Part shown: in pieces, positions 20,201-30,345 of the stretch
Position numbering within the stretch: the stretch's first letter is position 1
Layout: each line of letters begins with the position of its first letter
Assembly (NCBI GenBank): GCA_017591395.1
Contig: WEDG01000449.1
Location: 1 to 64,000 of the forward strand
Length of the DNA: 64,000 nucleotides
Reading direction: 5' to 3'
Source of the DNA: Schistocephalus solidus
Taxonomy: Eukaryota > Platyhelminthes > Cestoda > Diphyllobothriidea > Diphyllobothriidae
Position numbers and translations under genes: made by a program
The notes under the pieces: model-generated
Database searches by the model: none
The model's input: only the letters and a program-made list of their open reading frames with translations
Told to the model about the DNA's origin: nothing

Positions 20201-21964
20201 TCTTCCAATTGGCACAGTTTATAAAATTAGTGGTCCAATACTGTAGCTAGCAAGTAAAACATTTGTTTGATATGGTTGAGGTGAATAAGGAAAGCCTATC
20301 CAGTTGTATTAAGAAAAAAAACAGCAAATTTACTGACGTTTGCGTTATCGAAGCTCAACCCTTCTAGTCTTTTTTTATCGCATGGTAAAATTACAACGCA
20401 TGACCGACGGCGTTAGTATTTTACTTGCAAAGATTTCAAATTAAATCCGAAATAAATAAACTTAGCACAGCCTTGTTTTGAGATTGCATGCTCCGCTTTC
20501 ATAGAGATTATACCATAGGCACTCCTTTTCACCAATTCATTAAAGGAGGTCAGTGATGGTTAAAAAATTAAGCTCTGGAAACAAAAGCATACTTTGGAAT
20601 TCAAAAATGAGAACTCATTCGAGACGTCATGTTTTCTCGTCTTTCATATCCGGCGCTGGGTTTGGGTAGGAGTAAACCTAACTTTCTCCCCAGCACTCCC
20701 AATCTGTGCTATTCAGAAAACATAATTTTATATCCCTAAAATTTTTAATTGAGCTAGTCCATCGAAAGTGAAAACCTCACACAGTTTGAAAACCGGTCGT
20801 CCAGGAGAAGTGGATGACTGACTTGAATTATCCCCGAGTGCGTGGTTCCCCCGGTTACCACAGTTAAGCCTATCGCCTAGCTTAGTTACTGGATGCTTCC
20901 ACTTTTGCAATTAGCTGGAAGAGCAGAGATTTTCTTCGCCAAAGGAATACAAGTTCATTCCGGCAGAGATCTTGGGTCATTTTTTATTGATAATGACCTG
21001 AACAGGTTGTATTTTGACCGACTGTAGGGACTATGAATATTCACTTTGTGGGAGAATTTTCTGCCGAACGAGATCAAACTAGTGGCGACCGATATTTGCA
21101 CCGAAAAAGATGGCTAGCAAGAAACTGCTGCATAACTAAGATCTTATTTCTGCTGCATGCATTTCCCAATAATTAATAAATAGAGGAATGAAGAACCCTG
21201 AGGAATTGGCAGAATTTCGACCGGGAAACGAGGCAAACCATAGAAGGCTGAATGGGAAGCTTCTGTACCGCTTCGCGATCGATCCAGTTAGTATTATGTA
21301 TAACCTCTGAAACGCATCATCGGTCATCGAATTGTGTTCTAGGTGAAAAACGTTTGAACACAGGAAGGCAGCGGAAGATGAATGGAGATGGAGGCATTTG
21401 CATACACAAAGAGATTTTTTAACAATCCGTGATAAGCAAATTACTTCAGGCCCTTCTCGGTTCAATCTATCGGAATTGACTATTCTGCCACACCTATTGT
21501 CCAAAAAGTATAAATAAAGTGTAGATGTTACAAGATAGGTGTTTACGTGTCATAATATGAGATATTCTGATAGGCTAAAATTGCCTGTGACCAGTGAAAC
21601 AACATTCAGTAGCCACTGTATTCCTGCCATCTTTTCGTGTCTCGTTTGAATGATATCCATTACCGGGAAATATTAATTTGGTTCATTTGAGAATGAGCCT
21701 GTCTGTTTTCTACAATGGACCCAAGCAATAAATATAAAAATTACATTCTCACTCCTGGTGACCGAAAAATCTTCTTCCAAGGATTTAATACTTGAGATGA
21801 TAGTATCCCTCACTTGGCAGGTACAAAAGATACGCTATCTCATGAAATATGAGGCTAAATTATGAAATATTCTTTGACGAACGCTCACCGATTGCCAGCG
21901 AAACTCAATTGTCCCGTTTTGCCTTGGGGTTCATTCTCCAGCCCAACCAGCAGCCGCACGGCGG
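20201..21964. other. No recognised gene
   Basis: AT-rich sequence. The longest open frame (21136-21504, minus, 122 residues) has no motif I recognise and no neighbour supporting it. Confidence 0.45.
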
Positions 21965-21994
21965 CTAGTAGTAGTTGTTGTAGTAGAAGTAGTG

Positions 21995-22028
<34 letters not shown>

Positions 22029-22045
22029 AAGTAGTAGTAGAGTCA
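21965..22045. repeat. AGT microsatellite
   Basis: Imperfect AGT/GTA trinucleotide run. It creates poly-Ser or poly-Leu open frames on the two strands, which are artefacts. Confidence 0.92.
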
Positions 22046-22628
22046 GATAAACAGTGCTGACAAAAACCCGGGAGACTGGATTGGCTATTTCTGGCTTATT
22101 AGCCGTGTTTTTCTGCCAAATAAGTACAATAAGATATATTTTTGTGCACATTTTCCATAAAGTGCATTTAAAGGACATTGAAATTAAATGGGAAAAACAA
22201 TAGTACATAAGCAGTAATTTGGTACAGACTTTAGTTGATGCTGTCGACGACGTAAAATCCTTTCAAGTGCCGGCATCTTGAGTTAACTGGACTTCTTTTG
22301 GATTATTTAGTATCACAACCATACTTAAGGAATCTTTTCTAATTGAAAACACATTTTAATATTTCGGATATTCAAAAGACAACTTGGCGAGCATACGCGC
22401 TGCTTTCGATAACTTCTCTTCAGGCCAGTACAGTTATAGAGAAAGGTTTGAACGCAGTAGAAATTTAAAACATGAAATCGATAATGTTCGTCAATTTGTG
22501 TGGGTTATCTGAGGAACGTGCATAGGGGAAGGGTGATAAGAGACAATTTGATAGGCGGCAGTAAGTGTTTGGTAGAGCCGTTCTAGGAGAAGGGGGGAGG
22601 ACAGAGATGGCGCGGGGGATACATGCAG
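22046..22628. other. No recognised gene
   Basis: No family recognised. A 73-residue minus-strand frame at 22465-22686 overlaps the end of the GIY-YIG relic in another frame and is discounted. Confidence 0.45.
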
Positions 22629-23006
22629 TTAAGCGGCCGTTGGCCAAGCTAAGCGCGGAGCTTGTACGAGGTTCTTTTGTGCGCACAAGACCGGCTTCTT
22701 CAACCTAATGGCAGTCGCTTCTGCTGCTGCTAGTAGACGTTGACCCAGTGGCTTGGGGTAGTTTGGTGGGACCTTATAAATTACACGGAAAGCTTCGCTG
22801 GGGTCCACACTATGCCCGGTGTGGTATGGACATTGAGTAAGTACAACATCCGGCCAAGGGTTTACCCTTAAGGATGCCAACATCCATATGGTAGAGGTAG
22901 CTGCAGGACGAAGAAAATTCGGGCTCTGGTACACGTTTCTAGTCCCCGCCAGCATTAATTCCTGCATAGTACGCTCCACTTCAACTAAATGGATCGTCGA
23001 GGACAA
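22629..23006 (-). pseudogene. GIY-YIG retroelement endonuclease, C-terminal relic
   Basis: A 125-residue minus-strand frame. Its second half reads HTGHSVDPSEAFRVIYKVP, QRLLAAAEATAIRLKKP and VLCAQKNLVQ...RLAWP. This matches the C-terminus of the GIY-YIG copy at 5608-6321 (DTNHLVDAKEGF, RVLATAETVTIRL, NPALCSQKT). The N-terminal half (residues 1-62) has no recognised similarity and is probably flanking sequence read through. The catalytic GIY-YIG core itself is missing. Confidence 0.65.
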
Positions 23007-23387
23007 GAGGCACAGGAGTGCACGCTATTGGCTCCACTGAAACAACCAGAAAACACGCAATTACGGACAATATTTACTTACTTCACTTGGGCAGCCCTCT
23101 CGCCCATGCCCTCAAATTACCTCGGCTGAAGGGCAATTACCCATGCCTCTCCAACCGTGGAGTCTAGACAAATATACCTTGTTCATCGATACGACAGAAT
23201 GAACAAGAACATAATTAAAAACCCGGAGGCGTGACATTAACTCCAGCTCTGACGATGGAATCTTTATCTTCTGGACATCTGAAAACGGGAATTATGGTTT
23301 ATGCGACCGTCCCCTTCTCCATTAAAAGTGGGCAAAACACAGGAACAAGAATTCACCCCGGTTTTCAGGGACCTTACACCAATTTTT
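23007..23387. other. No recognised gene
   Basis: No motif recognised. The minus-strand frame 23264-23686 mostly translates the telomere-like tract and is an artefact. Confidence 0.45.
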
Positions 23388-23560
23388 AGGTTAGTACTAC
23401 GGTTCGGTTCAGGGTTAAGGTAAGGAATAGAGTCATAGTTAGGTTTAGGGCTAATATTTGGGTAAGTGTTAGTGTTAGGGTTATAATAGAGTATATTAAC
23501 CCTCCCTGGAATTTTGCGCAAGACCACCTGCCTAACTGGATATGGAGGGTTAATATTTGC
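23388..23560. repeat. Degenerate telomere-like tract (TTAGGG orientation) with hairpin
   Basis: Repeated TTAGG and GGTTA units up to about 23490. A 13-bp perfect inverted repeat follows, ATATTAACCCTCC (23493-23505) and GGAGGGTTAATAT (23544-23556). Its loop contains TGGAATTTTGCGCAAGACCA. Confidence 0.75.
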
Positions 23561-23935
23561 GGATCTTCCTAGAAAACGCACAGAGAATTTGTAATCCATT
23601 CCAGGTCTTTGCTGTGGCATTTCCATGATGAAGTTTTGTGTTGAAACTCCACATGAAACCGCGTATATTGCACAAAAAGGTATCATCTTTGTTCAGCTTT
23701 ATTGCCTCAGCCACTCCAGACCTCTCTTGCTTGCGCTTCATAGGACTGCTAGCAGCTTCTCCACAACTTTCAGGTGTAATTAAATATTATACATTATTTG
23801 TTTAAAGTCAGTCTTTTAGTCAACGTGACAGACGACACCTGAGTGTCAAAAATGGTATGAATACCCCCGTTGCGGCAATAGGAGACACCCCTTGGTAATG
23901 CAGGTTATCTTACGTAATATTCTAGGATTGATAAT
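23561..23935. other. No recognised gene
   Basis: Spacer between two oppositely oriented telomere-like tracts. No coding family seen. Confidence 0.45.
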
Positions 23936-24140
23936 TATTCCGGTGTCATGACCCTAACCCTGAACCAAATTGATAACCTAGAACTAGCCTGTAAATGAAC
24001 GCTCAAGCTATCCTAAACCGAAAACCTAAAATAAATCCTAACTTCAACCCTTCAATCAAACCTAAGCCCTGGTCCTACCCTTATCCAACCGTCAACACTA
24101 AATCTAATCTCTCTAGAACGCAGCGCAAAACCGCTGGAAA
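23936..24140. repeat. Degenerate telomere-like tract (CCCTAA orientation)
   Basis: Begins GACCCTAACCCTGAACC and continues with CCTAA-type units to about 24110. It ends in AGAACGCAGCGCAAAACCGC, a diverged form of the shared boundary. It lies in inverted orientation to the tract at 23388. Confidence 0.7.
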
Positions 24141-25959
24141 AGGGTGATTACTTTTTGCGTATCTCGCCTCATCTTCTTTCTAATAGGCCTTTCGTTTAGA
24201 GACGATTCAGGTAAGGATGATTTGGATGCGTGTAAGCTCCTGAGACCCCGTAATTTTAATTCAAAGCTTAGGTACGAAAATTAATACATTTAAAAGTATC
24301 AGAGGAAAAAGGCATTATTTGCTACTAATTTTCATGTGGTATGTGCGTTTTGGCGTTGATTAACACAATTTTTCATTTTTCCACTCAGTGTTTAGGTTTA
24401 CAGATGGACTTACTTGAACATTTTTTTCGAAAATACAGTATTTTTTATATGTTAACCTATTACCGCGCTCGCCTTACCATCGTTTTGCATTACCCATAAA
24501 ACCCCTATTAACACTGGTCTCGCATTAGGTGTCATACTGCGTCTTTGCCGTCCATCGCCCGGTTTGATGAGAATGGGGTCAGGTCTTGAACGATGTTAAG
24601 TTCCATTTGGTCGCTAATGCGAGAGAATTCAAGACAACTGAGTGTCCTGAATTCATCTTGAATGAATCAATCAGCACTTGCTGCGCCAATATCGCGCAGA
24701 TATTTCCCACTATCCAAGAAAGGTGATTGAGGAGGCGTGGGCATGTTCGTCGTCATCCGTCTCATAAAATCACCATTTCTGCACTCGATCTGGTGCCATT
24801 GCCCACCTGATGGCGTCGAAGAGGAGGCCACGTAAAAACTTGGCTCTACACAGTTCCTCAAAACATGGAGTGGATTCTTGGACCTTCGGTATTCGTTACC
24901 ATCAATGGAGAAGAGAATGAGAGGAACATCCCAGATATGCTGCCACAGATCTTCACACATAGAGAAGCACAATGTATTACGTCATCGATGCCAGTTGGAT
25001 CAGGCCTGATCAATTGCAAGCACAAAAAGTAAGTAAGCAAGCTGAGTGCTCGACTCGAACCCTTACGGTGCACCGAGAGTACGGCTGGTTACCTATGACG
25101 ACAGGGTCCCCCATATCGCAACCTCTTCTTCATCTGACTTGCAACAAAATTGTAGCCCTTGAATGCACAGTATGGGCCCATCAAGTTATTTTAGGCGCCA
25201 TATGCTGGACCTCCTTGTGCTCACGTGGCGCTGTTATTATCCCCTTGAAATCACTACTGAAATAATGCTAACTTAACTCTCTGACCAATAGGCTGCTTTG
25301 TCTTCTAGTTCACTCTATGTATTGGCTGTCACTGGGCCAATTATCACTCTCCATGCCCAGGGCGAAGCCTTTAGACCCACAAAAGCGGCTGCATGGCTGG
25401 GGAAAATTTTCGGTACAATTCAGTTCTTTTCCGATGACAGAAGACTGATCTGTTTGTTGTGACGTTCCATATGCCGACTGTTCGATCAGAGGCGTGAAAC
25501 CATTCAGGCGATAACGGCTCATTTAAGCGCAAGTGCAGGGACGCAAATTTCAAATGCTGTGCACGCCCAGCACACGTGATACCGAGCTCGGGCCCGATGG
25601 TAAAACTGTCGACTTTTGGCAGCCGATCATGTGCACGCGAAAATTATTGGACGTACTTGTACTTGACGGTAATCGTGAGACAGCCTTTTGTTTATATTCC
25701 TTGACTCTACAGGCAGCATCTGTGCTTAACTGTTATTAATGCCGAACGATACCGTGCCCAACTGGCAGAGGACGGCGGGGGGGGGAGCAAAGAGACTACG
25801 AAGGCATAACCAAACATAGCCAAACGTAAGCGATGTCTTCTCAGAAGTAACGTTCGGGCGGCACCCATCATCCCTGAAAGCGGAGGGGTTCACACTTAAC
25901 TGTTCCCTGCAACTAATCCAATGCAACAATCTACGCAAAATCCAGTTCTACTGCGGCAA
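24141..25959. other. No recognised gene
   Basis: No family recognised. A 101-residue minus-strand frame (24667-24972) and a 97-residue plus-strand frame (24972-25265) carry no motif I can name. A run of about ten Gs lies near 25777. Confidence 0.45.
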
Positions 25960-25972
25960 TATGTAAGGCCTC

Positions 25973-26953
25973 TTGAATATGGACACATCCTGTGCGAATG
26001 CCGGTCCAGCTCCCTCAAATGAAGAAGGCAGCGACATAGCCGGCTTAAAACACACAAATAAACTAAAATGTTTATATACCAATGTCCAAAGCCTACTCCC
26101 TAAATTAGACGAGCTTAAGATATACGTGTGCCAAACTTCACCAGATATCATCTCCATTAACTGAAACGTGGCTGACCGTGAAGGTGGACGATCGTGAAGT
26201 TGTTCTCCCCGGTTTTCAGTTATTCAGAAAGGAAAGAGCAGGACGTCATGGTGGGGGTGTGCTCACTTATGTCAGATATGGCCTGCTCGTGTCAGAAAAA
26301 AGGAAAAGCTCGCGTGCGAAACTGAAGCCATCTGGCTCACCATCAGAACGCTGGGGTCCCAACCACTTGAGATCCTAACGGTCTACCGACCACCGAGAAA
26401 CGATCCGCAGTCAGACAGTAGACTGATAGATGATTAAGAATCGTTTGCTAGTCGATCCGAAGTTATGATTATGGGCGAATTTAACGCTCCGAATATCGAT
26501 TGGAATCTGAGCTCGGCACCAGGCTCGGAATTAAACTTCGATCACCGCCTCCTAGAAGCTATACACAAACGCTTCTTAACTCAACACGTCCTGTCTCCGA
26601 CCAGAATACGCGAGGGGCAACAAGCACATTTTTTGGACCTTGTATTGACAAAGGCGCCTGACAGCGTAGATGTTGTGAACTGTCTATCATCACTGGGCAA
26701 AAGTGATCACGTAGTCCTACAATGGGAATATTCACACTTCTCTGTCCCCGATCGAAGCATCACAGTCAAACGCAACCTATGGCGTGGAGACTTTACCCAA
26801 ATGAAAATTGATGTGCGCCATTTCGATTGGAATGAAACCATCACCGGGTGTATTCTCGAGGATTGGTTGCAATTTAAGGCCGTATTACAGGGACTTATCA
26901 CCAACTACTGTCCTTATTCGAAAAAAAGGTCACCAACAGGCCCCAGTGGCTAA
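25973..26953 (+). pseudogene. Element C APE-type endonuclease
   Basis: Read across three frames: LKCLYTNVQSLLPKLDELKI at the start, a broken middle, PLEILTVYRPPRNDP, then the long frame 26465-26953. There MIMGEFNAPNIDW replaces the usual GDFNA, so the catalytic Asp is Glu. QHVLSPTRIREGQQ follows, and the catalytic SDHVVL is at residues 80-84 of that frame. A TGA interrupts the segment after SPDIISIN near 26161. The Asp-to-Glu change and the breaks suggest an inactive nuclease. Confidence 0.87.
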
Positions 26954-28869
26954 CGACCACACTGAAGAGTGAAGTAAACCGCAAGCGAAAGCTGTGGCAA
27001 ACTTATCTCAGGGAAAAGACCGCCGAATCGCTGACGAAGTACAAGACGCAGAGGAACAGAGTAAAAGGCCTGGTTTATAAAGCCCGCCAAAGTTTTGAGA
27101 GTAACTTGATAAACCGTGCAGCAGAAAACCCGAAGCTCTTCTACAACTACATTAGGCAGTGCACTCGAAATAAAGACCCCCATCCCTTTGTTAAAAACGG
27201 ATGAAGGCGTCGAACTTTGCAAGGACGAGGAAAAGGCTGAGCATCTATCTGAGTTCTTTCAGTCGGTTTTTACGAGAGAAGCCAATCTTATCGCTGATAA
27301 CTATAGTGCGGAAGAGATCCCGACAATTGACTCAGTGGTCATAACAGAACCTATTGTTCTGCAGGAACTACTGAAGCTGGACGAAACCAAATCGCCAGGT
27401 CCTGATGTTATACCGGCAAAGTTGTTGAAGGAGTTGGCCATAGAGTTGGCAGATCCTTTGTATCTACTCTTCCAAGCCTCCCTCGCTGCAGGCAGATTGC
27501 CACCCGATTGAAAGACCGCGTGGATTTCCCCGATACATAAAAGTGGCAGCCGGGCTTCCGCAAATAACTACAGGCCGGTAAGTCTCACCTCCATATGTTG
27601 CAAGATTATGGAGCGAATCATCAAACGTGAACTGATGCAGTTTCTGGAGCGGAATCATCTTCTCTCTCTGACGCGCAGCACGGATTCCGCAGAGGAAGTT
27701 CCTGTTTAACTAATTTGCTCTACTTTCCGGAACGATGGATCCGAGCGGTCGATGAAGGAAATGTAGTGCACGCAGTCTACATAGACTTCAAGAAGGCCTT
27801 TGATAGCGTGCCTCACCAACGTCTCCTATACAAACTCAACCGTATTGGGGTAAGGGGCAAGCTTTTGAAGTGGATCGAAAACTTCTTGATTGGGTGATCT
27901 CAGATTGTCCGTCTTGGTGATCAACAATCGGCGGAGGTGGCGGTTGACAGTGAGATTCCCCAGGGCTCCATCCTTGGCCCTATACCATTCCTTATATACA
28001 TTGATGACTGCGTAACTGGCTTGGAATGTGACACCGCCATGTTTGCTGATGATATAAAGCTTTGGAAGGTCATCCACAACGCAGCTGATGAAGAAAATCT
28101 ACAGGCGAACTTGCAGTGACTCGAGGAACGGTCGCACAACTGGCTCCTCCCATTCAATACTACCAAGTGCAATATTCTGCGATTCGGCAGAACCAGCTCC
28201 AGGCACCAGAAAATTAACTATCTGGACGACACACCGTTCCCAGAGGTAGAGGCTCAGAAAGATCTAGGAGTATGGATCACGCCCACACTGAAGCCATCGT
28301 TCCATTGCTCAAAAGTAGCAAAATCTGCCATGTCAAGCTTGTATCTAATTAAGCGAGCGTTTGCAAAGTTCGACAAAGAGTGCTTTAATAAGGTCTTCGG
28401 GATGTTCGTGCGACCACAATTGGAATTTGCCATACAAGCCTGGAGACCGTGGTCTGTCAAAGACCACAACACCCTTGAGAAGGTCCAAAGACGTGCAACC
28501 AAGCTTGTTCAAGTTCAAAGCTTCCTGCCTTACGAGACACGATTGTCTAATCTTGATCTGTTTCCTCTGGACTATAGACAGCTACGCGGTGACCTAATAC
28601 AAGCCATTCACATGCTGCGGGGTCAGGATTGTTGCCTTGCATCTGGCGACTTCTTTGAGCTGGCCACTACCACTACTTTGCGAGGACATCCAATTAAACT
28701 ACGTGTGACAGGTGCAAGACTCGACACAAGAAGGTTCTTCTTCTCCAACAGAGTGATTCAGGCCTGGAATGCTCTGCCTGCGGACATAATCATGTCCCCA
28801 TCCGTTGACACTTTTAAGCAGAAGTTTGACCAGTACAGCCATAAGTACCAACACGACATCCGAACCTAA
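26954..28869 (+). pseudogene. Element C reverse transcriptase
   Basis: Ordered RT segments: a basic linker, IPLLKTDEGVELCKDEEKAE, LKLDETKSPGPDVIPAKLLK, a TGA after GRLPPD (27509-27511), ISPIHKSGS...NNYRPVSLTS, motif A as VYIDFKKAFDSVPHQ (about 27778-27822), a TGA at 27895, IPQGSILGP, motif C MFADDIKLW (about 28038-28064), and a TGA at about 28117. An intact C-terminal frame (28330-28869) follows, with FVRPQLEFAIQAWRPW, VQRRATKLV, LPYETRLSNLDLFPLDYRQL and FFFSNRVIQAWNALP. Catalytic Asp residues are retained but the frame is broken at least four times. Confidence 0.9.
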
Positions 28870-29199
28870 CACATTCCCTGAAACATATTCCCATCCACAA
28901 TTTACGCGTCATATAACATACTACTCCCCATTTGTGAGTAACATTATGTTATAATTGTTTGTCCGATGCCCTGCAGTGTGTCGGGGAGATAACCCTTTGT
29001 CCAACGTCCATTATATGTCAGCCTTTTTTTAACTTGCAGTGTCATTGACATCAATAGGGAGCACAAAGGCTTCGCCTATATTTCCCTTACTAAAACTGAA
29101 CTGAATTTAACAAGGATTAATGCCCAATCGTGGGAACGAGGTGGTACCCAGAAAACGAAAATTATTTATATAACTTTTTTAAACTTTAAGATAACATTG

Positions 29200-29720
29200 T
29201 AGAAACATTAGTCCAGCGATTTTTTCTTAGGGTCTTCTGCTTCTGAAAACACCTCCCCTTTAGGTTTTCGCCCATATGTTGCATGGTGCTAGGTCGGGCG
29301 AGTAAGAGCGAGGGGGTGAGAAACTGTTTTCATGCCAATTTGTGCCAAAACTGGTTGATTTTGAAAGAAGTGCGGCAGGCACGATAATATGGTGAAGCAG
29401 CCTGTCCCCGGATCGAAAAATTCAAAAGTGGTGGAAAAAACTTGCCGCGATGCGTCTCATGTTCTTACCTTCAGTTAGGATTCATTGGAATGAACTCCAG
29501 CAGATTACACTTATTCCATCATCTTCGAAGCATTGAAACAAGTCTTTGTTTCATTTCCGAGAACATTAATGTGCGAGGTCGGATTCAATCCATGGGAACC
29601 AAATTTTCCAGCCTTAGTCCGAAAGTTGCCATAATTATCTGAGCTGAAATCCATCAGCCATTGCAGAATAACCATGTAGTTTTCACAAGCAGTCAACAGG
29701 CAGCCAGTAGTAAACAACTA
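29200..29720 (-). pseudogene. Mariner-like transposase relic
   Basis: The minus strand reads LLHHIIVPAALLSKSTSFGTN, then SYSPDLAPCNIWAKT. This fits the mariner pattern LLHHDNAPxH ... PPYSPDLAPCDF. The second catalytic Asp (HHD) is replaced by Ile, and the position after LAPC is Asn where Asp is usual. Upstream, a segment near 29480-29560 (LFQCFEDDGISVICWSSFQ) resembles the mariner FFDxxGI segment. Multiple frame breaks and stops are present. Terminal inverted repeats were not found by eye. It lies directly downstream of element C. Confidence 0.6.
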
Positions 29721-30058
29721 TGAAAGTATTTATCAAAATGCAAAATGATGATGAGACTGATGAGCCGTAAACCTCGTAACTTTGTCCTCCGACTCCCACA
29801 TCAGACAACTGACCGGTTCGGATGGTAGTCTGATTGTGGGGGTGGGGGAGAGAGTGAAGTCGAGAGCTCAGCGCATTTTTCCTCACTATAAACAATCTGA
29901 CGCGCTTGAAACTATCATGGGGCGCTAAAAGCCGTGGCTTGGAAGGTTGCCAACTGACGGGATAACTCGGACCGCGTGGTCAGCCCAATGTGTGTTTTGT
30001 GTGGAGTGGCTGACTGGCGGACTGAGAGTCAGGCTGCAATGGCTCCTTCTTAATGTGG
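29721..30058. other. No recognised gene
   Basis: Short spacer with a GTGGGGGTGGGGGAGAG run near 29837. No motif recognised. Confidence 0.4.
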
Positions 30059-30345
30059 GCTTTATGGCACTCCCACTCCGTGGGATCCGAGTCAGGTGTG
30101 GTGGTACACCCAGGAGCGGCTCCGGCCGCACTAGGCACCTGCGCCCTCTCCAATTTCCGGTCTTCTTGACTCTGTCATGACACCGGGCTCAGGTGGGGGA
30201 GGAGGAGAGAGTGTGGTAGCTGCAGTGCAAGGCTACTATCACTTTAAAACTAATCAGCGTGCAAGTCACTGTCCATGCCCCACCTGGTGTGGAGCATAGG
30301 GTGGATCTCGTCGAAATCGACGGTCGAACTGTCAGCTGTGTCCTG
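30059..30345 (+). repeat. SINE-like repeat, copy 4
   Basis: The best-preserved long copy. It begins TTTATGGCACTCCCACTCC and continues with GTCAGGTGTGGTGGTACACC, GGCTCCGGCCGCACTAGGC, GGTCTTCTTGACTCTGTCAT, GACACCGGGCTCAGGTGGGG and GGTAGCTGCAGTGCAAGGC. A run of about fifteen Gs lies 200 bp downstream (about 30558). Confidence 0.78.

Larger units (their letters stand above)
25960..29105 (+). mobile_element. CR1-like non-LTR retrotransposon C (5'-truncated)
   Basis: Plus-strand element of the same family as A and B. It has EN (about 26000-26950), RT (about 26950-28869) and a 3' UTR ending in GCCTATATTTCCC then AACTGAACTGAA (about 29073-29105), shared with element A. It lacks ORF1, as expected for 5' truncation by incomplete reverse transcription. 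At least six stops or frameshifts are present, but both main RT catalytic motifs survive. Confidence 0.9.

Noticed and set aside
21862..22208. Poly-Ser and poly-Leu open frames
   Set aside because: Products of the AGT microsatellite; no signal peptide or domain on either side.
23264..23686. 140-residue minus-strand open frame
   Set aside because: Mostly a translation of the telomere-like tract (Asn-Pro-Asn repeats).
17400..24150. Possible chromosome end or internal telomere
   Set aside because: The TTAGGG-like tracts are degenerate, short, in both orientations and flanked by ordinary sequence, so they are dispersed repeats rather than telomeres.
25040..25110. Possible tRNA on the minus strand (GGGTTCGAGTCGAGC)
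   Set aside because: A B-box-like block is present, but no A box at proper spacing and no cloverleaf stems.
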